This document shows, piece by piece, positions 35,910-44,305 of a stretch of 64,000 bases of DNA. The translations under genes were made by a program, and so were the position numbers. Source of the DNA: Achromobacter sp. UMC71 (lineage in GTDB: Bacteria > Pseudomonadota > Gammaproteobacteria > Burkholderiales > Burkholderiaceae_B). The DNA lies in NCBI RefSeq assembly GCF_014170305.1, contig NZ_LZZT01000008.1:17776-81775 (forward strand), given 5' to 3'. A model generated the notes under the pieces. That model saw nothing but the letters and a program-made list of their open reading frames with translations, was not told where the DNA came from and made no database searches. Positions within the stretch are counted from its first letter, which is position 1, and every line of letters starts with the position of its first letter.

Positions 35910-37542
35910 ATTCGGCGTCGGCAGCCTTGCGCGGACGGCGGGCGCGCGTCGCGGTCTTGCGCGCCGGCTTGGCCTCAGCCGCGGCTTGCGGAGCGGGCGC
36001 GTCGGCCTGCTTGGCCGATGCCGCGGACGTACGCCGGCCGGACTTGGCTGCGCGCGGCTTGCGGCCGGTGGCGCTGGACGGTGAGGCCGACTCGGCCGGT
36101 TCCCCCTCGGTTCGCGAAGCATCGCTTTCGGCGAATGTCGTGGACCGAGCCACAGGGTCCGAGTCCGTGGCTTGCGCCGCGCCTGACTGAGCCGCTTCAG
36201 GCTGCGCTGCCTCGGAACGGGCGGCTGCGGCTTGCGACGGCGCGCCGTGCGCATCGCCCGGTTCCCCGGCTGGCGCCGCGGCGTTGCGTGCGCTCTTGGC
36301 CGCGCCGCGGCCGCCGCGCGAACCGCGCCGGTTCTTGCCCTCGGCGGGAGGGGTTGCGTCAGGCGCCGAAGATGCGGCGTCGCCCGGTAATGCATCCGCC
36401 ACCTGCAGCGCGGACTGCGCCGGCTCGAATGGCTGCGCCGTCTCGGCGGCCGGTTCCTCGCCCCACAACGGCAACGCGGCAGACTCGTCGCCGTCACGTC
36501 CCGATTCGTTACGCCCCGCATTGCGGCCCGCCCCCGCGCGGCCGCCTCGGCCGCCCGAAGCGTCCGGGTGCTTGCGGCCGCCTCGGGCGTTGCGCCCCGG
36601 CCGGGCCTCGGTCTCGTCGTTGGCGCCCCCGGCGTCCGCCTGGCCATCGTGACCCTGCGCCGTCGACGCCATGGCACGCAGCGCGGGCTTGCCACCGGCT
36701 CGGGCCGGCGCCGCGCCGGCGCTGTCGCGGTACACGTAGGTGCCCGATTTTTCTTCGCGGCCCACCTCCAGGAAGCCGCGCGACTGGGCCTCGTCCAGCA
36801 GATTGCCGAAAGCGCGGAAGCCGTAGTACGACTCGTTGAAATCCGGCCGGCGGCGCTTGAGCGCGTCTTTCAGGGCAGAGGCCCAGACCTTGCCACTGTC
36901 GCCGCGTTCGGCCATCAGGGCCTCGAAGGTCTCGACCACCATGTCGACCGCCTGCGTCTTGCGGGCCTCCAGCTCTTCCTTGCGGCGGCGCTCTTCGTCC
37001 GGCGAACGGCGCTGCGCGGTGTTGGCGGCGCCGCGGTTGTCGCGGCGGGCATCGGCGGCGCGCTGGCCTTCGCGGGCCAGGTCGTCATAGAAAATGAATT
37101 CGTCGCAGTTGGCGATCAACAGGTCCGAGGTGGATTGCTTGACGCCCACCCCGATCACCTTTTTGTTGTTCTCGCGCAGCTTGGACACCAGGGGCGAAAA
37201 ATCGGAATCGCCGCTGATGATCACAAAGGTGTTGACGTGCGATTTGGTGTAGCAGAAGTCCAGCGCGTCCACCACCAGGCGGATGTCGGCCGAATTCTTG
37301 CCCGACTGGCGCACGTGCGGAATTTCGATCAGCTCGAAATTGGCCTCGTGCATGGGCGCCTTGAATTCCTTGTAGCGCTCCCAGTCGCAATAGGCCTTCT
37401 TGACCACGATGCTGCCCTTGAGCAGCAGGCGTTCGAGCACCGGCCGGATGTCGAACTTCTGGTATTTCGTGTCGCGCACGCCAAGCGCCACGTTCTCGAA
37501 GTCGCAAAAAAGCGCCATGCTGACGTTTTCGTTGGCATTCAT
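35908..37542 (-). CDS. NYN-domain (LabA/DUF88) protein with LOTUS/OST-HTH domain and low-complexity tail
   Basis: This 544-residue protein has an N-terminal PIN-like NYN nuclease domain (about 1-165) with acidic metal-site residues Asp14 (FCDFEN), Asp86 (SADIRL), Asp112 and Asp114 (SGDSDFS), then a charged linker, an OST-HTH/LOTUS domain at about 205-285 (ALKDALKRRRPDFNESYYGF through EKSGTYVYR), and a 250-residue Ala/Glu/Gly/Arg tail with RGGRG-like clusters. NYN-LOTUS proteins are thought to act on RNA. ATG 37542 follows GGAGAAGAAT. It is monocistronic, convergent to the AraC gene. Confidence 0.9.
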   Translation of the reverse strand: MNANENVSMALFCDFENVALGVRDTKYQKFDIRPVLERLLLKGSIVVKKAYCDWERYKEFKAPMHEANFELIEIPHVRQSGKNSADIRLVVDALDFCYTKSHVNTFVIISGDSDFSPLVSKLRENNKKVIGVGVKQSTSDLLIANCDEFIFYDDLAREGQRAADARRDNRGAANTAQRRSPDEERRRKEELEARKTQAVDMVVETFEALMAERGDSGKVWASALKDALKRRRPDFNESYYGFRAFGNLLDEAQSRGFLEVGREEKSGTYVYRDSAGAAPARAGGKPALRAMASTAQGHDGQADAGGANDETEARPGRNARGGRKHPDASGGRGGRAGAGRNAGRNESGRDGDESAALPLWGEEPAAETAQPFEPAQSALQVADALPGDAASSAPDATPPAEGKNRRGSRGGRGAAKSARNAAAPAGEPGDAHGAPSQAAAARSEAAQPEAAQSGAAQATDSDPVARSTTFAESDASRTEGEPAESASPSSATGRKPRAAKSGRRTSAASAKQADAPAPQAAAEAKPARKTATRARRPRKAADAE

Positions 37543-37673
37543 ATTCTTCTCCGTTGCTGCGGCGGCCGAGGGGCGGTCAATACAAGATGAGGACCCACGA
37601 CGTTCAGCCGCGATATGTCGCTCATGATATACATATCCGCCTGTCCAACCCCGGACACCGACGACCCGCCCCA

Positions 37674-38264
37674 ATGCCCGACGCCCCCGCGCTGCCCACG
37701 CTTGCCACCGAACGCCTGATCCTGCCGCCCCTGAGCCTGGACGACGCGCCCGCCATCCAGCGCATCTTTGCGCAGTGGGAAGTGGTGCGCTACTTGGCCG
37801 ACCAGGTGCCCTGGCCCTACCCGCCTGACGGTGCGCGCACCTATGTGGAACAGGTGGCGCTGCCGGCAATGCGGCGCGGCGTGCAATGGCACTGGTCGCT
37901 GCGCACCCGCGCCGAACCGGACCGCCTGATCGGCATCATCAGCCTGATGCAGGACGACCCCGGCAACAACCGCGGCTTCTGGCTGGATCCGCAATTCCAC
38001 CGCCGCGGTTACATGACCGAGGCCAGCGAAGCCGTGACGGCATATTGGTTCGACGTGCTGGACCAGCCGGTGCTGCAGGCCCCCAAAGCGGTGGCCAATG
38101 AGGGGTCGCGCAGGCTGTCCCAGCGTACTGGCATGCGGCTGGTGGCAACCGAGGAGCGCGGCTTCGTCTCGGGCCGGCAGCAGGCCGAGGTGTGGGAGAT
38201 CACCCGCGACGAATGGCGGATGCAGCGCCGAGGTCACTCGGCCGGGGCAGCCAAGCCGGACTGA
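37674..38264 (+). CDS. GNAT N-acetyltransferase (RimJ/RimL-like)
   Basis: This 196-residue enzyme has the GNAT fold used for acetyl-CoA-dependent acetylation: TERLILPPLSLDDAPAIQRI at the N-terminus, WSLRTRAEPDRLIGIISL for the central strands, and DPQFHRRGYMTEASEAVTAY for the acetyl-CoA loop. RRLSQRTGMRLVATEERGFV is the closing strand-helix. It is divergent to the NYN gene with a 131-bp gap. The acceptor is unknown. Confidence 0.88.
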   Translation: MPDAPALPTLATERLILPPLSLDDAPAIQRIFAQWEVVRYLADQVPWPYPPDGARTYVEQVALPAMRRGVQWHWSLRTRAEPDRLIGIISLMQDDPGNNRGFWLDPQFHRRGYMTEASEAVTAYWFDVLDQPVLQAPKAVANEGSRRLSQRTGMRLVATEERGFVSGRQQAEVWEITRDEWRMQRRGHSAGAAKPD

Positions 38265-38519
38265 AGCGGGGCGGCGTCCCCACATGCCTGCGTGGACGCC
38301 TCCGACTCCCCGGCGCCGGCCCCGGCCGGATGCGCTCGATCCGCCCCCCTTTTTTCTCCTCTGGCGCGCCCCGGCGCGCCAGCTGAATAGCGGTTTAAGC
38401 CGGCGCTTACCGCCCCTTTCGCCCCGTTTTCTTCCCGATTGGTTCGCCCGGACCGTGGCTAGAATTTGCCACCATCCGGCATTCCGTGAACGCAATGCCA
38501 TCGCTATCGGGCAAGATCC

Positions 38520-39386
38520 ATGAATCCGTCTACCGTCATCGGCGCCGTCGTCGGCCTGCTTACCCTGGTTATCGTCGTGGCGCTGGCCGCCACCGACCCG
38601 GGCCTGTACTTCAACCTGCCGGGCCTGGCCATCGTGCTGGGCGGCACCTGCGCCGCGCTGTTCATCGCCTACCCGCTGTCCGAAGTGATGCGGGTCTTCA
38701 AGCTGGTGGTGACGGTGTTCCGCAACGACCAGCACGACCAGCAGCGCGACATCGAGGAACTCGTATCCATGGCGCAGCTGTGGATGAACACGGATGTGCA
38801 CAAGGTCGAGCAGGAGCTCAAGAAGGTCACCAACCCGTTCCTGCGCACCGGCGTGCAGCTCATCATCGACAACACGCCGGAAGACCAGATCATCGAACTG
38901 CTGCAGTGGCGCGTGTCGCGGCTGCGGGCCCGTGAAATGGCCGAGGCGCAGATGTTCCGCGTCATGGCCACGTTCGCGCCGGCCTTCGGCATGCTGGGCA
39001 CGCTGATCGGCCTGATCAACCTGATGGCGGTGCTGGGCGACGGCAGCATGACCATGATCGGCCAGCAACTGGCCATCGGTCTGATGACTACGTTCTACGG
39101 CATCCTGCTGGCCAACCTGGTGTGCAAGCCGATTGCCGTGAAGCTGGAGCGCCGCACGGCCCGCCGCGTGGAATCCATGAACATGGTGCTGCAGGGCATT
39201 GCCATGATGTGCGAGAAGCGCGGCCCGGCCGTGGTGCGCGAAACCCTGAATTCGTTCGTGATGCACGTCGAAGACGAAATCTACGACGGCGGCGCGTCGG
39301 CGCCGCGCGCCAAGACCGAGGGCCAGGTCGCCCCGGCCGCGGCCAAGCCTGTGTCCATTACCCGCCCTGCCGCCGCGCGTCAATGA
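38520..39386 (+). CDS. MotA/TolQ/ExbB-type stator subunit (MotA-like, non-flagellar context)
   Basis: This 288-residue inner-membrane protein has the MotA architecture: helices at about 6-24 and 33-52, a cytoplasmic domain, then the channel-forming helices in FAPAFGMLGTLIGLINLMAV and LAIGLMTTFYGILLANLVCK. It should form an ion-driven stator ring with the MotB-like protein encoded next, with which it overlaps by ATGA. No flagellar or chemotaxis gene is nearby. The 255-bp upstream gap (38265-38519) shows no clear promoter. It may serve as an alternative flagellar stator or drive another envelope machine. Confidence 0.9.
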   Translation: MNPSTVIGAVVGLLTLVIVVALAATDPGLYFNLPGLAIVLGGTCAALFIAYPLSEVMRVFKLVVTVFRNDQHDQQRDIEELVSMAQLWMNTDVHKVEQELKKVTNPFLRTGVQLIIDNTPEDQIIELLQWRVSRLRAREMAEAQMFRVMATFAPAFGMLGTLIGLINLMAVLGDGSMTMIGQQLAIGLMTTFYGILLANLVCKPIAVKLERRTARRVESMNMVLQGIAMMCEKRGPAVVRETLNSFVMHVEDEIYDGGASAPRAKTEGQVAPAAAKPVSITRPAAARQ

Positions 39387-40402
39387 GCCTGATTTCTCCT
39401 TCCCTGGCGCAGCGGATCGAGCAGGCCCGCCAGGCCCAGATGCGCGCGCAGAAGGCGGCGGCCAATAGCGGCTGGCGCCCGAGCAAGAGCGACCGCAAAG
39501 ATCGCTACGCCCGCTGGCACGTCGAGGAAACGGTCGAGCAGGACGCCGAAAACTGGCTGCTGAGCTACCTGGACCTGATCACGCTGCTGCTGGCCATGCT
39601 GGTGGTGCTGCTGGCCGTGTCGCGCCTGCACGGCGGCTTTTACGAGGCCGGCGACAAGCAGGTGGACCTGGTGGGCAGCGTGGCCGTCAAGGGCCTGCCC
39701 ACCTATGACGGCGAGTATTCCGAATTCGATGCCGTGGCGATTCCCGCCAGCTGGGCCGAACCGCCCGCCCCCGTCGCGGCGGCCCCCGCGGCTGACGCCG
39801 AAACGCCGGCCGATGGCGTGGTGGTAGCGGACGCCGCCAAGCCGCTGAAGGCGCCGTCCAAGGAATCCTTGGGGCTGGGCGACCTGGGCAAGTCGGTCGA
39901 CGTCATCATCAACGAGCAGTCGGTCAGTTTCCGCATCAGCAACGAACTGCTGTTCCCGTCGGGCCAGGCCACGCTCAGCGCCGCCGGGCTGGACGTGATC
40001 AAGCGCCTGGCCGTGATCCTGAACAAGAACGCGTACCAGGTGTCGGTCGAAGGCCACAGCGACCCCGTGCCGATTCAGACGCGCCAGTTCGCGTCCAACT
40101 GGGAACTGTCCAGCAGCCGCGCCACCAGCGTGCTGCGCGAGCTGGTGCGCGATGGTGTGGCCGGCAGCCGCCTGCGTGCGGTGGGCTATGCGGAAACCCG
40201 CCCGATCGAATCGAACGACACCCCCGCGGGCCGCGCCGCGAACCGCCGGGTGGAGCTGATCATGGACATCACGGCGGCGCAACAGCCGGGCCAGGCCAAG
40301 CCGGCCCAAGGCGAAGCCAAGGCCGCGGACGGCAAGACGGCGACGGCGGCCAGCGCCAAGCCGGCGCAGGCCCCCGCCGCCGCCCCGCCCGGCAATTCCT
40401 GA
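39383..40402 (+). CDS. MotB-like OmpA-domain stator subunit
   Basis: This 339-residue protein has one N-terminal transmembrane helix with the ion-binding Asp64 in SYLDLITLLLAMLVVLLAVS, a variable Ala/Pro periplasmic linker, and a C-terminal OmpA-like peptidoglycan-binding domain at about 190-305 (LLFPSGQATLSAAGLDVIKR, VEGHSDPVPI, RAANRRVELIMDI). It overlaps the MotA-like gene by four bases. The N-terminal 55 residues are more basic and longer than in TolR or ExbD, as in MotB. An intrinsic terminator follows 15 bp after the stop. Confidence 0.92.
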   Translation: MSLISPSLAQRIEQARQAQMRAQKAAANSGWRPSKSDRKDRYARWHVEETVEQDAENWLLSYLDLITLLLAMLVVLLAVSRLHGGFYEAGDKQVDLVGSVAVKGLPTYDGEYSEFDAVAIPASWAEPPAPVAAAPAADAETPADGVVVADAAKPLKAPSKESLGLGDLGKSVDVIINEQSVSFRISNELLFPSGQATLSAAGLDVIKRLAVILNKNAYQVSVEGHSDPVPIQTRQFASNWELSSSRATSVLRELVRDGVAGSRLRAVGYAETRPIESNDTPAGRAANRRVELIMDITAAQQPGQAKPAQGEAKAADGKTATAASAKPAQAPAAAPPGNS

Positions 40403-40416
40403 TCCCGTGTCGCCCC

Positions 40417-40441
40417 AACCGGCCGCGGCCGGTTTTCTTTT
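40417..40441 (+). terminator. Intrinsic terminator of the MotA/MotB-like operon
   Basis: AACCGGCC and GGCCGGTT form a perfect 8-bp stem around GC, and the right arm runs into TTTTCTTTT. It lies 15 bp after the MotB-like stop codon on the same strand. Confidence 0.88.
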
Positions 40442-40524
40442 GTTCGCATCGGTCGGCGCCGCTGCCTTCCCGGCCCGGCGCAAACGGCGGTAATCTGGCG
40501 GCTTGTCGATCCCGGGAAGATCCC

Positions 40525-40878
40525 ATGCCGTACCTGATGCTGATTGTCGAACCGCGTGGCCAGCGCGCCGAGCGCACGCCCGCAGAAGGCCAGGAGGCCT
40601 ATGCGCAGATGTTGCGCTACGCCGAAGGCCTGCAAGCGCGCGGCTTGCTGGCGGCCGCCGAATCCCTGAAATCCGATGCCGAAGGCGTGCGGCTGCGCGT
40701 GCGTGACGGCCAGCGCACGCTGGTTGACGGCCCCTTCGCCGAAGCCAAGGAAATGATCGGCGGCTTTTTCCTCTTGACCACCGACAGCCGCGACGAAGCG
40801 CTGGCGCTGGCCGCCGAGTGCCCGGCCGCGCAGTGGGCCACGGTCGAGGTGCGCGAATTAGGGCCCTGTTTCCTGTAA
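40525..40878 (+). CDS. YCII-related DGPF-domain protein (first copy)
   Basis: This 117-residue protein has the ferredoxin-like YCII fold with the diagnostic DGPF motif at residues 68-71 in LVDGPFAEAKEMIGGFFLL. DGPF proteins are the hallmark partners and targets of ECF42 sigma factors, one of which is encoded 1.0 kb downstream. Their biochemical role is unknown. This copy lies upstream of the recognisable ECF42 promoter at 40974-41000, so it is probably transcribed separately; a TGTCGA at 40504-40509 lacks a properly spaced -10. Confidence 0.9.
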   Translation: MPYLMLIVEPRGQRAERTPAEGQEAYAQMLRYAEGLQARGLLAAAESLKSDAEGVRLRVRDGQRTLVDGPFAEAKEMIGGFFLLTTDSRDEALALAAECPAAQWATVEVRELGPCFL

Positions 40879-40962
40879 TGCCCTGGCGGGCTCTTCGTGG
40901 GCGGGCGCCGGCCCCGGCCGCGGGCCGCGGACGAGCCATCGATTAGGTGTTTACCCTAGGTT

Positions 40963-41077
40963 CGCGATATCGATGTCGATGTCCGCCCTTGCCATGCGTC
41001 GTGCCGGTACAAGCCCCGAACACCGGGGCCTTACCCCCGACACCAGGAGATTTCGATGCGATTCATGATCATCGTCC
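40963..41077 (+). repeat. 115-bp direct repeat, left copy (ECF42 promoter region)
   Basis: These 115 bases recur without a single difference at 63886-64000, where the window ends. The segment begins about 11 bp upstream of the ECF42 -35 element and runs into codon 8 of the second DGPF gene. The offset is exactly 22,923 bp. Confidence 0.95.
40974..41000 (+). promoter_or_regulatory. ECF42-type promoter (TGTCGA-N17-CGTC)
   Basis: TGTCGA at 40974-40979 and CGTC at 40997-41000 are separated by 17 bases. This matches the bipartite promoter known for ECF42 sigma factors upstream of DGPF genes. It lies 55 bp before the second DGPF gene, and a 6-bp hairpin (GCCCCG/CGGGGC, 41013-41029) falls in the 5' leader. 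Confidence 0.75.
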
Positions 41078-41469
41078 GCGCCACGCCCGACAGCGAAGCC
41101 GGCAAGCTGCCGGAAGCCAGCCTGCTCGCCGCCATGAGCACCTATCACGAAGCCCTGGCCAAGGCCGGCGTCCTGCTCGACGCCAACGGCCTGCGGCCCA
41201 CGTCCGCAGGCTGGCGGGTGCGCTATGACAGCAAGGGCCAGCGCAGCGTCGTGGACGGCCCGTTCGCCGACACCAAGGAGCTGATCGCCGGCTACTCCTT
41301 GATCCAGGTGCGCTCGCGCGAGGAAGCCCTGCAATGGACGCTGCGCTTTCCCGATCCCTTCCCTGATCAGCCTTGCGAAATCGAAGTGCGCCAGCTGTAC
41401 GAACTGGACGACCTGGGCGCCGGCGAGGAAATCGAACGTTTCCGCGCCCTGCCCGGCAACGGCCGCTAA
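41056..41469 (+). CDS. YCII-related DGPF-domain protein (second copy)
   Basis: This 137-residue protein has the YCII fold with DGPF at residues 67-70 in SVVDGPFADTKELIAGYSLI and a 20-residue longer C-terminus than its neighbour. ATG 41056 follows CCAGGAGATTTCG. It is the first gene after the ECF42-type promoter and heads an operon with a VOC protein and the sigma factor itself, so the module should be autoregulated. The start of the gene is duplicated at the right end of the window. Confidence 0.92.
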   Translation: MRFMIIVRATPDSEAGKLPEASLLAAMSTYHEALAKAGVLLDANGLRPTSAGWRVRYDSKGQRSVVDGPFADTKELIAGYSLIQVRSREEALQWTLRFPDPFPDQPCEIEVRQLYELDDLGAGEEIERFRALPGNGR

Positions 41470-41496
41470 GCCCCCCAGCCCAACCCGAGAGCCGCC

Positions 41497-41907
41497 ATGC
41501 ACAAGCAGATCTTCGTCAATCTCCCCATCAGCGACATGCAGAAGTCGCAGGCCTTCTTCAAGCGCCTGGGCTTTACCTTCAACCCGCAATTCACCAATGA
41601 CCAGGGCGCCTGCATGGTCGTCAGCGACGACATCTACGTCATGCTGCTGGTCAAGCCGTTCTTCCAGGGCTTTACCGGCAAGCCCATCGCAGATGCCACG
41701 AAAAGCACCGAAGTGCTGATCGCCCTGTCGTGCGAAAGCCGCGCCGAGGTCGACGACCTGGTCGCCCGCGCCAAGGCCGCTGGCGCCACCGTCCCCCGCC
41801 AGCCGCAAGAACACGGCGGCGTCATGTACAGCCACGGTTTTGACGACCTGGACGGCCATATCTGGGAAGTGTTCTACATGGCCCCCGGCGAGCCCCCGCA
41901 GGCATGA
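41497..41907 (+). CDS. VOC-superfamily (glyoxalase/bleomycin-resistance-like) protein
   Basis: This 136-residue protein has the VOC fold: IFVNLPISDMQKSQAFFKRL starts the first unit and FDDLDGHIWEVFYM ends the second with the conserved Glu. VOC proteins of this type are frequent third members of ECF42 operons. It lies 27 bp after the DGPF gene and overlaps the sigma factor gene by ATGA. Substrate and metal use are unknown. Confidence 0.88.
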   Translation: MHKQIFVNLPISDMQKSQAFFKRLGFTFNPQFTNDQGACMVVSDDIYVMLLVKPFFQGFTGKPIADATKSTEVLIALSCESRAEVDDLVARAKAAGATVPRQPQEHGGVMYSHGFDDLDGHIWEVFYMAPGEPPQA

Positions 41908-43202
41908 CCTTGCCGGACGCCGCCGCCACGCACCGCGCCATCGAAGCCGTCTGGCGGATCGAAGCCGCCAGCGTCATCGCCGGGGTCGCGCGCCTGGTGC
42001 GCGACGTCGGGCTGGCCGAAGAACTGGCCCAGGATGCGCTGGTGGCCGCGCTGGAACACTGGCCGGTCAGCGGCGTGCCGGACAACCCGGGAGCCTGGCT
42101 CATGACCACCGCAAAAAACCGCGCCCGCGACCGCTTGCGGCTCGATGCCATCCACCGCCGCAAGCATGAACAGATCGGGCACGAACTGGAAGCGTTGCAG
42201 GCCGACGTGGAACCTGACTTCGTCGATGCGCTGGACGCCGCGCGCCAGGACGACATCGGCGACGACCTGCTGCGCCTGGTGTTCACCGCCTGCCACCCGC
42301 TGCTGTCCACCGAGGCGCGCGTGGCGCTGACGCTGCGCCTATTGGGCGGGCTGTCCACCGCCGAGATCGCGCGCGCGTTCCTGGCCTCGGAATCCACCAT
42401 CGCGCAGCGCATCGTGCGGGCCAAGCGCAGCCTGTCGGCGGCCCGCGTGCCGTTCGAAGTGCCCGGCCCCCAGGAACGCGCGCCGCGCCTGGCGTCCGTG
42501 CTGGAAGTGATCTACCTGATCTTCAACGAGGGCTATTCCGCCACCGCGGGCGCAGACTGGATGCGCCCGGCGCTGTGCGACGAAGCGCTGCGGCTGGGCC
42601 GCATCCTGGCCCAGCTGGCGCCGGACGACAGCGAAGTGCACGGGCTGGTGGCGCTGATGGAACTGCAGGCCTCGCGGCTGCATGCCCGCAGCGACGCCCA
42701 GGACCGCCCGGTGCTGCTGTTGGAACAGGACCGCAGCCGCTGGGACACGCTGCTGATCCGCCGCGGCCTGGCCGCCCTGGCGCGCGCCGAAGCACTGGGC
42801 GGCGCCAGCGGCCCATATGCGCTGCAGGCCGGCCTGGCCGCCTGCCATGCCCGGGCGCGGCGGGCCGAGGACACCGACTGGCCGCACATCGTGGCGCTGT
42901 ACGACGCGCTGGCGCAGGCCATGCCGTCGCCGGTGGTGGAACTGAACCGCGCCGTCGCCGTGGGCATGGCCTTTGGCCCGCAAGCCGGGCTGGATCTGGC
43001 CGACGAATTGGCGCAAGACCCGGCGCTGGCCAACTACCACTGGCTGCCCAGTGTGCGCGGCGACCTGCTGGCCAAGCTGGGCCGGCGCGCCGAAGCCATG
43101 ACGGAATTCGAACGCGCGGCCGGCATGACGCGCAATGCGCGGGAACGCGACATGCTGCTGGCGCGGATGAACGACATGCGGGACGGTCCCCCGGGCGAGT
43201 AG
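41904..43202 (+). CDS. ECF42 RNA polymerase sigma factor with long C-terminal extension
   Basis: This 432-residue protein has sigma region 2 at about 20-90 (LVRDVGLAEELAQDALVAAL, NPGAWLMTTAKNRARDRLRL) and region 4 at about 115-175 (LSTAEIARAFLASESTIAQR). The remaining 250 residues form the DUF6596/TPR-like extension (VIYLIFNEGYSATAGADWMR, VVELNRAVAVGMAFGPQAGL) that defines ECF42 and is needed for activity in studied members. There is no anti-sigma factor nearby, as expected for this group. It overlaps the VOC gene by four bases and is the last gene of the operon. Confidence 0.93.
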   Translation: MTLPDAAATHRAIEAVWRIEAASVIAGVARLVRDVGLAEELAQDALVAALEHWPVSGVPDNPGAWLMTTAKNRARDRLRLDAIHRRKHEQIGHELEALQADVEPDFVDALDAARQDDIGDDLLRLVFTACHPLLSTEARVALTLRLLGGLSTAEIARAFLASESTIAQRIVRAKRSLSAARVPFEVPGPQERAPRLASVLEVIYLIFNEGYSATAGADWMRPALCDEALRLGRILAQLAPDDSEVHGLVALMELQASRLHARSDAQDRPVLLLEQDRSRWDTLLIRRGLAALARAEALGGASGPYALQAGLAACHARARRAEDTDWPHIVALYDALAQAMPSPVVELNRAVAVGMAFGPQAGLDLADELAQDPALANYHWLPSVRGDLLAKLGRRAEAMTEFERAAGMTRNARERDMLLARMNDMRDGPPGE

Positions 43203-43311
43203 GCGTAACCGGGACGCGCGGCGGCTCACATTGCGTCAACCCGCGCAGGCCGATAGCGGTCCGGCATGTTGCGGTTCGTGCGGATGCGCCCGGACGTGCT
43301 TAAATTCCGTC

Positions 43312-44193
43312 ATGGCTTCCCCTCTGCCTTTCACCCGCGGCGCCCCTGCCGCGCCCGCCGTAGCCACCTTCGCGGGCGTGCCGCAGGCCTTCGACCATCC
43401 GAACGACCGCGCCGAATTCCGCCGCCAGGCGCACCGGCCTGGCGTCGAGTTGTACCGCGCCCACATCATCCGCCACGCCTTCGAGCCGCATACGCACGAA
43501 GCCTTTGGCCTGGGCGCGATCGAAACCGGGGTAGAGCGCTTCCGCTACCGCGGCGCCGAGCATCTGGCGCCGCCCGGCTCGGTGGTGCTGATGAATCCCG
43601 ACGAACTGCATACCGGCCAAGCCGAGACCGAAGGCGGCTGGCGCTACCGCATGGCGTACATCGACCCCGCCGTGGTCGCGCGGGTGACCGGTGAAGCCGA
43701 CTGGTGGTTCGACTGCGCGGTGGGCCACGACGCCGCCAGCGCGCAGCGCGTCACCACCCTGCTGGACGCGCTGTGGCAAGCACGCGAGCCCCTGGCCTTT
43801 GACAGCGCCCTGTATGCGCTGCTGGCGGAATTCCGCCGTCATGCCCGCGTGCCGCGGCCGCTGCGGGCCGAAGGCGCGCCGCGTTTTGCCCGTGTCATCG
43901 ATTACCTGCGCGCCAACCTGGCGCGCCGCCTGTCGCTCGACGAACTGGCCGACGTGGCTGGCCTGAGCCCCTTTCACTTCCTGCGCAGCTTCCAGGCGCA
44001 GCATCACGCCACGCCGCAGCAGATGCTGATGGCGCTGCGCCTGTTCGAGGCCAAGCGCCTGCTGGCCGCGGGCGAAACGCCGGCGCAGACCGCGCTGGCC
44101 GCCGGCCTGACCGACCAGGCCCACCTGACCCGCGCTTTCACCCGCCGCTACGGCGTCACGCCGGCACGCTATCAGAAGCAGGTGCGCGCGTAG
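43312..44193 (+). CDS. AraC-family regulator with cupin sensor
   Basis: This 293-residue regulator has an AraC-type ligand-binding cupin (HAFEPHTHEAFGLGAIETGV, PPGSVVLMNPDELHTGQAET) and a C-terminal two-HTH domain (SLDELADVAGLSPFHFLRSF, QTALAAGLTDQAHLTRAFTR). ATG 43312 begins the natural N-terminus. It is followed 112 bp later by an EamA-type exporter on the same strand; AraC-cupin plus amino acid or drug exporter is a frequent pair, so it may induce that exporter. Confidence 0.9.
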   Translation: MASPLPFTRGAPAAPAVATFAGVPQAFDHPNDRAEFRRQAHRPGVELYRAHIIRHAFEPHTHEAFGLGAIETGVERFRYRGAEHLAPPGSVVLMNPDELHTGQAETEGGWRYRMAYIDPAVVARVTGEADWWFDCAVGHDAASAQRVTTLLDALWQAREPLAFDSALYALLAEFRRHARVPRPLRAEGAPRFARVIDYLRANLARRLSLDELADVAGLSPFHFLRSFQAQHHATPQQMLMALRLFEAKRLLAAGETPAQTALAAGLTDQAHLTRAFTRRYGVTPARYQKQVRA

Positions 44194-44305
44194 GGCCACG
44201 GACTGCCGTGCCGCGGGGCTCACGCGCCGCAGCAATCTGGTACAAGACCGGCCCTGCCCCCGCCACCTAGACTGGCCCGTCTGTTCAATCGCGATGGGAG
44301 TCTTT

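Noticed and set aside
40504..40530. An ECF42 promoter for the first DGPF gene (TGTCGA at 40504-40509)
   Set aside because: The -10 position would fall inside the coding region and does not read CGTC.
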